DNA of 64,000 bases from Enoplosus armatus (Eukaryota > Chordata > Actinopteri > Centrarchiformes > Enoplosidae): NCBI RefSeq assembly GCF_043641665.1, contig NC_092198.1:8802501-8866500 (forward strand), given 5' to 3'. Below the pieces are notes generated by a model. It saw nothing but the letters and a program-made list of their open reading frames with translations. It ran no database searches and had not been told where the DNA came from. Position 1 is the first letter of the stretch. Each line of letters starts with the position of its first letter. Positions 1 to 11,242 of the stretch are shown here, piece by piece. A program made the translations under genes and the position numbers.

Positions 1-339
1 AATGAATTTTGGTAAAAAGCTTTTGCCAAACTTCAGATCTTGGGGAATATGGTCCCAGGTAAAGTTTTAGAAGTTGTGGTGTTTTTCTATATGAATCAAT
101 GTTTAATTATCTGTATTCTGCACCAAGTGTAACCTCATATAAGTATAAGACTTTTTATTTCCAAGAAGACTTCAAGATAACTTTGTGTCAGGTCACCCTG
201 ACCCAGTCCATTGACTGTAAGCCCAGAACATGAACATCCTATTATGGACAGAATACGAATATGAATATGAAACGCTGTGTAATCCATAAAGAATCCAAGA
301 AGAAGGTGTTGGCTACAATGTTTACTCGTAACGAAACTG

Positions 340-485
340 TATAAAAGAATCTGACTTTCTGTATTTATTCAGTTTGGAGACCAACGTGGCTTTTGTCCTT
401 TGTAATAAAAGTCTCTTGTATTGGAGGATCTTCGTCTCCTGCTGTTGATTTCTACCACAAAGTAATTTGGGAAGCTACCTATGAT
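340..485 (+). mobile_element. LTR-like remnant of an endogenous retroelement
   Basis: The sequence has the order expected of the 3' half of a retroviral-type LTR. A TATAAAA box lies at 340-346, an AATAAA polyadenylation signal at 404-409, a U5-like stretch follows, and there is a terminal CA at 458-459. About eight bases later, TTTGG at 466-470 begins a stretch that loosely resembles a degenerate tRNA-His-type primer binding site. The left (TG) end cannot be placed and may lie well upstream. No gag or pol frame could be recognised next to it, so this is at most a solo or decayed LTR. The assignment is by architecture only. Confidence 0.4.
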
Positions 486-2463
486 TTTCTTCTTTCTTAT
501 CCGAGTCTCAACCCAGAATACAGCCCTAAAATACAGAAGCAATATATGCATTCAGTGAGCAAATACTGGTGTTCTTCTTTAGATCCCAAGGACTGGCACA
601 GCAGTCCCCAAACAATCTACTATAGATCGACTATTGACCTGCAATTTCACACAATCAACCTTATCCCGAATTGAGCTTGGAGGATAAAATCCATGGCCAG
701 CCTGGCTGTTGGCTCAAGAAAAAGTTGCTGTTCAGGGTAGCTTTTCTGCTTAGCACAGAGACCTTTGATTAAAATTCAAGAGCAGACGGATATAAACTCT
801 GCTCCAACATACATTTTAGCAACTTTCTCAAGGTAATCGCGCCAATAAGGGGTCACTGGAGAGGTCAAACCAGCCCATTCCTTATTATTAAGATGTCTTA
901 ACTGCTCAGAGATGACGCCACTCTTTGAGGCATTTTGGTACACACCCAGAACCGAAGGAGTATTAATATTGCGTGCAAGGGAAAAGGCAATGTAAGGGCA
1001 CAGGGACATAAAATGGAGGGAAACGGGGAGAAGCAGAAATAATGAAAAAGGGCAGGAGGTCAGCCCAAGCTGTGAATGTGGCATTTGAGGAGGCCTCCTT
1101 CAGGCTTCAGTCATCTTCAGATGAAACGCATCTAACTGACATGAAAGAGGAGTAAGAAGTGTGTGTCTCTCTGTATGCACAAGTATATTTATGTGAGTTT
1201 TCTGTTCTTCAAGTCCTTCTTTTGGGCACATTGCAAAAGGTGTCGTATCACTCTTTTAACTGATTTTCAATGTATATATATCATGACATATTAACTCACT
1301 GCATCACACACAGTATGATAAGATATGATCAACTGAAAATTCATTAAGGAAAAGCATCCAATTTTCTACCAGAACGCATGCTGAGGATAATACAATTTCA
1401 CCATGCAACAGCAATTTTGAATTAATCAGTAATTTGAGATGCGTTAATATGCAAAGTCTTAATTTGGTGGCACTCATGTTACTGTAAGTAAGTCATTGCA
1501 ATGATTGATATGCCCATCAAATAAAAAAAAAAAACCCACCTGGATAGAAAAAATAAAAGTGACTCAAAGAAAAAGAAACCTGTGCCATGAATAGTTGATG
1601 CGAGCCTTTGCTGAGGCCGGGGGACAGTGAACCAAATCAAGTGAGGATTTCATTGAAGGCGCAGAACGTGGGCTGACAAGGGAGAGGCTCTCCGGAAGGA
1701 AACACACCTCATGCTGTGCAGACACGTATAGACTAGGTCATCATGTGGCAGATTGGATTGCTAATAACTGAAGGCCAAAGCATGAATTGACTGTGAGGCA
1801 ACACAGCACGAGTTAAACAGTTTTTAAAAGCTTTTGGTGCAGCAGCCTCAATAAAGACACAAAGGGAGACGGCAGACAATCAGAACTGGGCGAGAACTCC
1901 AACATCTGCATTAAATCTCGCTCTGATGTTTCTTTCTCCACTGAGTGAAATCTCAGTGGAGAAGTGCTTTTCCTACTCCAGATAACTGCTTGCTTTGCCA
2001 TAGGAAGCCATTAACTGACAGAACACGGCTTGAGGTTATCCCCATGGGTGTAACAGCCTCTGGGATATACTGTGTCTGGCGGAGAGATGAAGAGAGCATG
2101 ACGCTAAAGAGATTAGCTTTTACATTGTGAATTTCTGTTAGAAGAATAAGGTTTTTAGAGACTATTGAGGGATACACAGAAAGCCAAATAATACAAAAAA
2201 GGGCTCAGCAGACAGTTAGATATCCCTTTAAAAAGGGTAGGAGGTTTAAGGAGTGTAAACGCAAGTGTAAAGGCGCACGTAATGACTGCATCACATGTTC
2301 GCAGGCACTTTAAGGCACGTTGAGCATCCGTGATGAGTCTTGCTCAGAAGGGCTGATGTGTGAACGCACACACATCACGTTGCTAAATTAATATCTCAGC
2401 AAAGTATTGCCCTAGATAGATGAAAAAGCACACACGCACACAGAAAACGAGCACACATGCTCC

Positions 2464-2479
2464 CACACACACACACACA
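2464..2479. repeat. (CA)8 microsatellite
   Basis: Eight uninterrupted CA units within the intron. Confidence 0.95.
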
Positions 2480-4449
2480 AACTGCATGTTCATCCGTGTT
2501 GAAATTTCACAGTGCCTCTGCAGAGCCACAGCACAACTCCACAGTCTCAGTCTCCTTTTGCCAGTAGGGGAATGACTAGATTTGAGAGAAGAGGAGGGAA
2601 AAATACAGCATGGATATGAGCTGGGGTTTTTTTTTGCATTTGCGAGGATGGGCAGGGTTGGGGGGTATGGATATGATGGTAGTCTTATGCAGTGGTGTCT
2701 CTATGTGCAGCTCCCCTGCTGTCTGGCATTAGTTTTGAAGCTGGGGACTACTGAAGGCGTCATTGTCAACACATTTACTTCGCCACTGTTCCTGCTTGTC
2801 AGAGACGCTTAAGCATTACTCGCTGCAAAGATAAGTAGGCCCTTTCCTGCAGTTGCCTCACAGCAGTGAAATGGTGGTGATTTTTGAGGAGACACACACC
2901 CCCAAAAACCTTCTACACCCCCAACCACCACCCCTCAACCCCCGCCCTCACAGCAATCTCATCTGCTCTCGTGCACAATTGTAAGGCTGCTGCGAGGAGC
3001 TTTCGTTTCTGCAATCACTTCACATTTGTTTCAGCGATTGATTTCCTGGCATGTGAGGGGAAGGAGAGAATGAGCGAGTGGGTAGGCAGCGAGGGAGGGA
3101 GGGAAGGGAGGAGCAAGTGAGGGAGGCAACAGGGAAGTCAGAGGATGTGCAATGCCAGGCTCACATACTGTCACCATGACAACAGACATCACTTCACAGG
3201 AGCAGCACTTAGGATGCCTGTGTGGGCTGAAGTGACATAGTTGAAGGTTGGCATTAGCCTCTTGTGGGTGCCACAACGTACCAATCCCCTCCTGGCTTGC
3301 TTTTTGCTTTATTTCCTCCATGGTACTGCTAAAAGGCGCCCTGTTGCTCTTGTCAGCTACCTATTGGGATTGCTGAGTGATTTGTACTTTATGTGTGCAA
3401 ATGCGGGTCCTGCCAGTTTGGCTTAACAAAGACAATTCCATTGACTGAAATGCGTAAGGGAAGACAGGAGGAGACATTCATATTCAATGAGCCCCTTTTA
3501 TCATTTGCGTCACTTTGAAGCTGGCTAGCATGTATAATTCTCTGTGATTTGAAGTGGTGCCAATCATGGAAATGATAACTCGAGATACGGAAACACACCA
3601 CACTAAAAAAGATCTATCTTAGCAGCTAATCCTGCTGTTGGTGAAGAACAATCTGTTGAGGGCATACAATTGATGTTTTTAAATGCAAAACTAATGCATG
3701 ACTCAACAACAGCTAATGCATGAATTAATGGATTATATAATGCTAGCTTAATATCAATAAATGACAAAGTTCATGTAATGATTTAACACCTTATGAATCT
3801 ACAATGTACAAAATGAATTTTAACACACAGTTATATCATACATGAATTAACATGTCATTACATTAGCTATAAACCAGGTAAAAGGACATTAGCCTCACTC
3901 TCTCTCAGCCTCTCTAAATGCATAACTGTACCTGTTTCTTCTCTTTATGCACAAATCATAAACCTGGCTAAAGGGATTTTGGTCTGCTCTTATCAGCATG
4001 CAGCATGTACGGCAGCATGCCTCGCTCTCTGCATTCAGTCTTGTTTACCCACTCCCATACAGCATACAGTATTTAAAAGCTGGCCAAACTGTAAAGCATG
4101 TAAGAGGCATGGCGGTATAATGAAAGCGTGAATGTCTGCTATTAGAAAAAAAACGGAGGGTGAGGAGGCAGTAGGATAAACCAAAAACATCCAGTAAGTG
4201 GCATTTCAGCAAACCAACAGCGCATGTATGATGAGATGCTAATGAATGTATGACTTAACTGTGAGATAATGGTTATAAATTGAGCAGAAAATGTAAAACT
4301 CTTAAACTAAAGCACAAAGCAGAGCTCTGGCTCATACGAGGGGATCATGCTTAAGCCTAACAACTCTGTTGTTTTAATTACAGTTTTAATTATCCGCCAA
4401 AATCTTTACCTCAGAAACTGTATGTCAACCACACAAAGGTGCATGAATT

Positions 4450-4632
4450 TAGTGGCGAAATGAAACAAAAGTGCATTTAATCAAGTACTGTACTTAAGTA
4501 CTGTTTTGAGGTAATTGAGTGATTTCATTTTATGCTGCTTTATGCTTCTACTTCACTACATTTTAGAGGAAAATATTGTACTTTTCTCCGCTACATTTAT
4601 CTGACAGCTGTAGCTACTGGGTAGTTTACACC
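4450..4632 (+). mobile_element. Fragment of hAT-like MITE (same family as 38762-39235)
   Basis: The left end (TAGTGGCGAAA) corresponds to the CAGTGGTGGAAAG terminus of the fuller copy at 38762. It is followed by the same internal landmarks: AAGTACTGTACTTAAGTA, a TTTTATGCT block, CTTCACTACATTT, ATATTGTACTTTT and a second CTACATTT. The right half, including the other terminal inverted repeat, is missing after about 4632. This is a common dispersed fish repeat, non-autonomous and without coding capacity. Confidence 0.75.
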
Positions 4633-5157
4633 CACACAGGTGTTTTTAATTACTCTGGCTAATTAGACCTGGCCAGGTGCATTGGGTGGAGCTCTGCTGG
4701 GAATAACATCATTTCACCGAACTCTACGCAGTAACAAGAATCATGACAGGGTAAGTTGTCCCGCCCCAACCGGTACAACAAAATCAATGAAAGGGTGACA
4801 GAGATGTCACTCAAACTCGGTCTGTCCTGGGAGGAGGTCTAATTTGGGAACATTTCATTAATAAAGTGCTAATCCATTGCACATGTTCTCCATGACTCAT
4901 CTTCAGCCATTTTGAATTTAATGTAAAACATCAGCTCTCCCTCACCTATTTGTAAGAAAACTGAAACTAATTTGAAAAATAAGATTCAGTGTTCCTTATA
5001 TAGAGTCATGTAGGTCTCAAGCCCAGAGACAGAACAAACAGTGGATGTAAATCACCACCTGTTCAATATGGGACACATGCCATTATGCTAATGTTGCGGC
5101 TGTGAACTACAGTCTTACATGAGCAACTGATGTTGACATGACATTTTTTGACAATTT

Positions 5158-5312
5158 TCTTCGCTTTTGTTTTATTTATTAGGATAGTGCGTAGGATAGA
5201 GCAGACAGGAAATGATGGAGAGGGAGAGATGTGGGAGCAAAACGTGCTAAAAAGGTCCCTGGCTAGACTTGAACCATGAGTTGCCTAAACCCCTAGGCCA
5301 GCAGGACGCCGT
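5158..5312 (-). mobile_element. tRNA-derived SINE, minus strand
   Basis: On the minus strand a pol III box A (TGGCCTAGGGG, complement of 5290-5300) is followed by box B (GGTTCAAGTCT, complement of 5265-5275). A body rich in CTCTCC and TTTCCTGTCTGCTC comes next, with an AATAAATAAAAC tail near 5175. The two boxes are closer together than in a real tRNA and there is no cloverleaf, so this is a decayed SINE. It lies in the sense direction of the mdga2 transcript. Confidence 0.65.
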
Positions 5313-5529
5313 TGTTAGTGACATTTCATCTCTCAACCATAACAGTAGTCTTTATGATGGTCAAAGTTAGCCAGACTAGCATTCCATCATCTTCAGGAAA
5401 AACATTAGGCTACTGTGTTGCTATTACAGTTCCACAGTGTAAATGTTTTTTGCCCTTATGTTTAATTTCTAAAGACCAGAAGGGTATGGAAAGGGAAAGG
5501 GAGTCTTATCCCAAGGATCTACACCTGCC

Positions 5530-5569
5530 ATGAGTCATACTACAACTACATGAGTCATACTACAACTAC
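5530..5569. repeat. Two perfect 20-bp tandem units with AP-1 motif
   Basis: A 20-bp unit (5530-5549) is repeated exactly at 5550-5569. Each unit carries TGAGTCA, the AP-1 consensus, at 5531-5537 and 5551-5557, exactly two helical turns apart. Confidence 0.95.
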
Positions 5570-6699
5570 GCCAGCACTATTGACTGCTTTGGCTTCTTAA
5601 ACCAAGATATTGTAGCTGTAATTTATTGGAGTCCCATGGAGTGACCATGTGCCTGTCAACATGAGGAAATTAACACTACTACATGAAATTAAAACACTAC
5701 AGATAAAAGCCTTACTACACTGTTGTACTAGGTAATATTAGCAGGACCAAGGTTGACATTTAAGATTCAAATCTTGTTTTTAATGATTCAGATGATAAAT
5801 GGCCACTTCATTAGAACGTCAGGAGACAAAGGGAAAAAATATCCGTTCTGGTTCAGTACAGGGCTTCTCTGCAGGTCAGAAGCCACACCAGACTTCATTA
5901 CAAGTACAGAATTACTTTTGATTCTAAATAAACCGGGGCACAAGGCTGGTCTAGTCATGCACCAGAACAGGACTTAATGAATGAATGACTACAAGATCAT
6001 TAGCAGCAGCTTTCTGTCCTCAGCACTGTACAGAGCAGGACAAGTAGCTCAGGGTTTGGGGATGTGGGCTTAACAGTCGAAGCAGCCAGCCAGGTTACAA
6101 TAAGCTTCTTTGGTCCGCGGTGGGGATTTGGCCTTGAATGATCCAGAGGTAAATTGTGTTCCTGAACTCACCCAAATCCTCACAGTATAGAGGGAAGAAA
6201 GTATTACGGCTGTTCATGATGTGTGCAAAGTAGCCAAAGCTACATTATACTTTCTTTTTTTTTTGTTTTGAACACAAATCATCAAGAAAAATATTACACT
6301 CTGTGAGCATCCATTTTGTAAAATGTATTCCATTCACCGCAGCTGGTCACGACTCCAACTTTGCTTTGAACAACGCATAAGAAAAAAGAGATGTAATTGC
6401 TTACTTTCTGTGCAGAGGACATTGTAGTAGTTGACAATGCTGTTAAAATCCCTGCTAAAGCTTACAGCTCCATTTTTGCCTACTGCCAAACTACACTCAG
6501 CCACATCTTTCAAAATAGCTAAAGGGGGCAGAGAGAGGGCAAAACTGAGAGTGGCATCCTTCCAGTGGAGAGAGTCACCCGGCGACACAGACACACGCCT
6601 TGCATGGACAGGAAGTCACAGAGACTTCACTGACTGTACATGTGAGATGTATGACTCATATGTGTAAAATGAGACATGCTTCTAAGTAAACATTATAAA

Positions 6700-7085
6700 G
6701 TTCTATAATTTCTCCTGTGAAGTGAAAGATATAACCCTGATGACGTCATCAGAATTATCTCGGTTTTGACTTTGAGATTACAATTTTATAACAGAGAGCC
6801 AGCATTACAAACTGGGAGCATGAAGTTAGAAAGACTTGTATCAGGAAAGAAGGGTCAAATGAAATGATGCTATTGGTTGCATTAGGGAGCTTGACCCATA
6901 TGAGAATTAAAAGTCAGGACATCCTGGACTCTGTTGTTTCAATTTTGACCTTTTTTTTTATTATATCTGTCTCTCACAAGTCCCCCAATTTAATGGATGG
7001 GCCAGACTATATTGGTGGAGTGCCCCTTTAACTTGAACTTGGATAGTGTTTGACGTCTGGTTTCCAAAATTCACTGCGCTGAAAA
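6700..7085. repeat. Probable dispersed fish repeat containing a CRE palindrome
   Basis: The block from the CCCTGATGACGTCATCAG segment through CTTGACCCATATGAGAATTA and AGTCAGGACATCCTGG to GTGCCCCTTTAA resembles a repeat I recognise as widely dispersed in percomorph genomes, though I cannot name its family. It includes a perfect 16-bp palindrome at 6737-6752 centred on the CRE TGACGTCA. No terminal inverted repeats could be placed. Confidence 0.4.
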
Positions 7086-7439
7086 ACAGCTGTTTCGCCT
7101 TAATCGCATTGTATTGGAGTATTAAAGTAAAACTGTCAAAGATTATCCAGTGAATACTGAGCACAGCAGGAGAGCTTCAGACTTTAAGTTCAAACATTGT
7201 CTCTGCAGTGTATATTCAGCGCCAGTCTCAGAGGACTTGGTCCAAAGAGAACTGACATTCGGTATGATTAAGTTGGTGCTATCTGAAGCCCCACCCAGGG
7301 GTGCGTTAGTAATCCCCAATGTGCACCTCACACTGTTCTACTGCAACAAATGACTTCTTCTGTGCCGTACCCAGCTGTATATCCTCATTTGCCACTGATG
7401 GAAGCGCATATACTGTAGACGTCCATCCGCTGTTCCCCC

Positions 7440-7521
7440 GGGGGAATGGAGGGAGAGACAGGCAGAGGAGAGAGACAGAGAGGGAGATGAGGACTGAGAG
7501 TGGGAGGGAGGAGAAGAGATA
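7440..7521 (+). repeat. Purine-rich (GA) low-complexity tract
   Basis: Almost uninterrupted G/A sequence of gagaga, ggaggg and agacag type. The long open frames on the opposite strand here are artefacts of this composition. Confidence 0.85.
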
Positions 7522-7723
7522 GAGTTATCCGTGGTCTCATTACGGTGGGAAATGTGAGGGTCCCGATCCAAGGGAATGATGAAGGACTCTGTGGAGGAGG
7601 CCTCTGAGAACCAACAAAGACGGCTTTAGTTTCACTGGCAGAATGCATTTGCATAGCTTAGAAGCCAAAGCGTCTGAACCGGGGCTCATGAAAAGAAACC
7701 CCAGCAATTGGTTGGACTTCAAT

Positions 7724-7791
7724 GCAAACGAGAGGGAGCGAGAGACAGAAAGAGAGCGAGAGAGAGGGAGAGAAGTGGGATGGGAGAAAAA
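7724..7791 (+). repeat. Purine-rich (GA) low-complexity tract
   Basis: A second G/A-rich stretch about 200 bp after the first, again producing spurious Ser/Leu-rich frames on the minus strand. Confidence 0.8.
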
Positions 7792-8176
7792 GCAGTAGGA
7801 ACTTTTTCTCTTCAGTAGCATAACACAAAACGAGATCAGGAACATCTGCACATCCCATGGAGGTTGTCGTCGACTGACTTTGATGCAAAGAGAACATACT
7901 GAAGGCGGTACATCGCCAGATAAAGTAACAAGCAGAAAAACATTTCCAAGCTATCATAAGAGTCATGTTCCATTGTAGCCGTTTGATATTATTATTTAGA
8001 GCAGTTTGGTTGTCAGCAACGGTAGAGATAAACGCCAATTGAGAATATTTAGTAGGTTTGTAGGTACTTCCAATTGCTCTGATGGAAGAGCAGCTACTGG
8101 CCTATTGCAGCTCTAGAGAGCAACACAGAGATGGACAGAGGTCGAGATAATAGAGCAATCTCCTAGAGAAGGGTGG

Positions 8177-8203
8177 GTGTGTGTGTGTGTGTGTGTGTGT
8201 GTG
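8177..8203. repeat. (GT)13 microsatellite
   Basis: Uninterrupted GT units, followed within about 30 bp by another GA-rich stretch to about 8295. Confidence 0.95.
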
Positions 8204-9070
8204 GTGAAAGTGATGAGAAAAAGAGGCACGCCACGAGGGAGGAAGAGGGAGGAGGAAAAAATGGGGAAAAGAGCAGGAGAGAGAAAGAGTGGAGCAGATG
8301 TTGTACTTTTGTGGTGTCTCTCATTTTCTCTCTGTGGCCTGGAGTCATGGAGGGATGACTAGCCTTCATCAATCCTCTTTAATGACTCTGGCAGCACCAC
8401 TTAACGCACTAGTATGTGATTTCTTCATTACTACATCATGATTCCACAATTTAGTCGGCAGCAATGATGTAAACCGATGCTTGAGGATAAAAATAACCGT
8501 TGAAAGTCTCATTTTTGCAAACTGTCCCATTCATCTGCTTTTGGGTCAATTTGGAAATCTGGGAAATGAGGGTGATAGCTGATGCTTCGAACATAAAAAA
8601 AGAGGAAATGATGGAATCTGGTGGTAAAAAATAAAAGCAGTGTAGTAGTTTCACTGTGGAAAGAAATAAGAATATCCAGAACTATATGATACCCCGATGT
8701 CAAAGATATTACCACAGCAAAGAATTCAGAGCTAGCCCTCTACAAAACCTGCTGTGAAAGTCTACCATTTCAAAGTTACTGGCACCATTATGTGTTATCC
8801 TCTCACAGCCCTCGATTTATTCAGTCACACACCCACTGCCTTTCACCTGTGGTTCACAATCCTCCATTTCACTGACCCTCCCTCCCCTCCTTCACGTGTC
8901 AAAACCTTCAGTGAATACAGTGGGAGGCAACACAACATGCATGCTAATGTTTTGCCACTATCAATAATAAATGTTGACTTTTGAACCTTGCCAATAGATT
9001 TCCATTCAGACCACCTCCCTGGAGATGCAGGCATACACAGGACTGTGATATACAAGACTCCATAAACGTG

Positions 9071-9104
<34 letters not shown>
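9071..9104. repeat. (TATC)8 tetranucleotide microsatellite
   Basis: Eight TATC units plus TA. The frame through it reads as repeated Tyr-Leu-Ser-Ile and is not a gene. Confidence 0.97.
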
Positions 9105-10056
9105 AGCCCTTTTCCTGTTGCAGTACCAGAATATTCAGCAGCAGCGGCAGCAAGAAAACAGGACATATGTAAATCCTTACTCAAGCACACTTACTGTAGA
9201 ATAGGTTGAACACAGTGGTGACAGGAAAAAAGGGGGCTGACTGCGCTCAAGGGAATTTTCAGGCTGCACAACATACATGCAAACGCACAAACACAGACAG
9301 TTAATTGCTCAAACAATCCCATCTGCTACATCTCCCTGTCTCTTCTGCCACAGTTGCTGCTGCTATAAGCCTACTAGTCCATACATATACCTCTATGGCA
9401 ACACCACATTGAGCATTATGGGATATGATTGCTTCTAATGAGCTTGCATCCTCATCTGCACGCACACGCAGTAGCATGGACAGCTTGCTCACACCAAGGA
9501 TCCGCCTGCTTTGATCTGACATTCATGTGTTCAGTTTTGATGGTTAGCATCACGCCTGTCTGCACTGAATATATGTATATTTTTGAGAGATCAATTCAGT
9601 AGATACGGATATCGAATCAAGTAAAGGCAATGATTTCTTGAGACATCAATGTTTGATGAGAGGTTTTGCCCTCAAGCTTAAAGCGTAACTGGAGGAATTC
9701 ACTAACTCCAAACAACAACAACTATGTCCAAATCTTACACTGCTCAGTGAGTGCTTAGAGTTTGGCAGATGAGGTAGAATCTGTGAGTGTGCTACGCATC
9801 TTTAGACACGTTTGACTGAGAAATATCTCTGCAACAGGTGTTCGAAGGAGAAATGTGGTAATATGAGTAACTGTGCACATATATGAGCAGTCATGCTACA
9901 GCTGCCCAGACATGTGCCGTGATTTATTATCTTATTCTCCTCCTCCCTCTGGAGAAAAAGAATAGATAAAATTCTGGCGCATCATTGGTCAGGAGCAGCA
10001 CCATGACTGTTCCTGTCATGCTCACAGTAACCTTTCATTGCAACATCATCTCTGCG

Positions 10057-10076
10057 CACACACACACGCACACACA
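10057..10076. repeat. Imperfect (CA)n
   Basis: CA repeat interrupted once by a G. Confidence 0.9.
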
Positions 10077-10418
10077 TACCATGGCGACAAAGATATTTTT
10101 TAGTGCTTGGCAACGGCCTCTGAAACACACCATCCCACATCTCCACTTGACCTCACATTCTCCCTGCACGGCCTCTGCTTTGGTCAGAGCCACTGTCATT
10201 GCCAACAGGTCAGGGCTGTGCACCTCAAGGTTTCCTCCATGTCCCAATGTTAGTGCACATGAATCATTATTTCCCCTACAGTGCTGCTGCTGCTGCCGCC
10301 GCTGCTGTGAGGATGACGACTCATATGAGACATCATCTGTGCCACTGGTTGCACAAGCAGACAGGGTAAGAGACAGAAATGTGTGCTCATTGTTAAATGT
10401 ATGTGCATGGGAGGGAGA

Positions 10419-10444
10419 GACAGACAGACAGACAGACAGACACA
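10419..10444. repeat. (GACA)6 microsatellite
   Basis: Six GACA units. The overlapping open frames on both strands (157-167 residues) come from this and neighbouring low-complexity sequence. Confidence 0.95.
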
Positions 10445-11008
10445 AGGAAGAGGAAGACAGATCCACCACCCATGAGAATAATTCATGACTGTGCATACTA
10501 AATGCCACTGCTCAACAGATTATAGTCCTTATGATGACATTCAAAAATACATTTGGCCTAATGTAAGACAAGTGCCACCTCGACCTTTTGAATAATAATT
10601 AACAAATTACATCTTTGTAGGTGACCGGTCGGAGAGGCTACAGGCTTCAAGACGAATCTACCAGGTTCCAGTGTAATAATCTATGAATGTGCCCGACTAA
10701 ATTTAGCCTGCTCACCGACCACCATGAGTGATGGATTGGATGAGAAAAGGGGGCTGTGCTTGATTGGCTACACATGCGATTTGCTGTATAACCTCAGGGT
10801 TGCTGGGAACATTTGGAGCCTCTCACTCAAACATGACACTCAGACCTGGTTTGTCACCCTTACGGGAGTTGATGTTGCATGCTTTTTCTTCTTCTTCTTA
10901 TGATTATTATTAAGGGATCTTGTGAGTCTAAAAGGTGGCGATTTATGAGCGACCACTGTTTTACAAGGTCATGATCACGGCTTGGTTTCAGCTGGAGCAA
11001 AATTGCAT

Positions 11009-11017
11009 ACACTCACC
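11009..11017 (-). other. mdga2: Splice donor of mdga2 exon 1
   Basis: On the minus strand the exon ends ...GTGTACG and continues GTGAGTGT, an excellent match to the vertebrate donor consensus. The exon's last base is 11017 and the intron's GT is 11016-11015. The junction is phase 1: one G is left over, which the next exon would complete to a GCN alanine codon as in MDGA proteins (QGVYA). Confidence 0.85.
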
Positions 11018-11089
11018 GTACACTCCTTGGCAACGGATGCCCTCCAGGACCAGCGCCAGCAGCCCCAAAACACAGATAATTAGATCCAT
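11017..11089 (-). CDS. mdga2: First coding exon of MDGA2 (signal peptide), partial gene
   Basis: MDGA2 is a GPI-anchored cell-surface glycoprotein with Ig domains, a fibronectin-like region and a MAM domain. It binds neuroligins and limits their pairing with neurexins at synapses. This exon encodes only the first 24 residues. They form a signal peptide with an MDL start, a hydrophobic core (LIICVLGLLALVL), then LEGIRC, then QGVY; cleavage is probable near Cys20/Gln21. Mammalian MDGA2 also starts MDL, has an LLEGI block and continues QGVYA. MDGA1 shares QGVYA but has a different leader. The start is chosen because the next base run is a strong Kozak context (A at -3, G at +4), the frame runs into a consensus phase-1 donor, and the exon sits beside a CpG-rich block. 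The remaining exons lie beyond position 1. Identity rests on 24 residues plus exon phase. Confidence 0.85.
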
Positions 11090-11093
11090 CCTT

Positions 11094-11111
11094 TCACGTT
11101 AATCTCTGCAT
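11094..11111 (-). promoter_or_regulatory. Upstream ORF 3 in mdga2 5' UTR (5 codons)
   Basis: ATG at 11111-11109 opens a frame reading MQRLT and stops with TGA at 11096-11094, four bases before the main ATG. If the transcript starts upstream, this could reduce or time initiation at the main start. It is inferred from sequence only. Confidence 0.55.
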
Positions 11112-11120
11112 ATCCAGCTC

Positions 11121-11165
11121 TCAATGGCAAGAAGTCCTTTCCGGGGCGGTGTAACTGAGGTGCAT
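11121..11165 (-). promoter_or_regulatory. Upstream ORF 2 in mdga2 5' UTR (14 codons)
   Basis: ATG at 11165-11163 reads MHLSYTAPERTSCH and stops at 11123-11121, so it is not in overlap with the main frame. It would be transcribed if the start site is near 11185-11190 or further upstream. Confidence 0.45.
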
Positions 11166-11214
11166 AGACACAGCACACGTCGATTAATTTAGTCTCAGTA
11201 ATACGCTGTGAAGG

Positions 11215-11221
11215 TATTTAT
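11215..11221 (-). promoter_or_regulatory. Possible TATA-like element of mdga2
   Basis: On the minus strand ATAAATA lies about 130 bp before the start codon. If used, transcription would begin roughly 25-31 bp downstream, near 11184-11190. A GC box (GGGGCGG) on the plus strand lies near 11142-11149. CpG-island promoters often lack a TATA box and start at several sites, so this is weak. Confidence 0.3.
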
Positions 11222-11242
11222 GGCCGCAGGAGGCAAACGGAC

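Larger units (their letters stand above)
1..11016 (-). other. mdga2: 3'-ward part of mdga2 intron 1 (incomplete)
   Basis: This stretch lies downstream, on the minus strand, of the splice donor that ends the first coding exon, so it should be intron 1 of the gene. I see no second exon: no open frame on the minus strand resembles the first Ig domain that follows the signal peptide in MDGA proteins, so exon 2 must be beyond position 1. Apart from the repeats listed separately, 521-4449, 5570-6699 and 9105-10056 look like unrecognised intronic sequence. Intron 1 of mammalian MDGA2 is very long, which fits. The call depends on the exon 1 identification. Confidence 0.7.

Noticed and set aside
393..674. 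93-residue plus-strand frame
   Set aside because: It runs across the end of the LTR-like remnant and starts within it, so it is a chance frame.
776..1084. 102-residue minus-strand frame
   Set aside because: No recognisable domain; it lies in what should be intron 1 and has no supporting splice or promoter signals. A decayed retroelement piece is possible but could not be shown.
10035..10508. Overlapping 157- and 167-residue frames on both strands
   Set aside because: Driven by (CA)n, (GCT)n and (GACA)n repeats on both strands; no domain.
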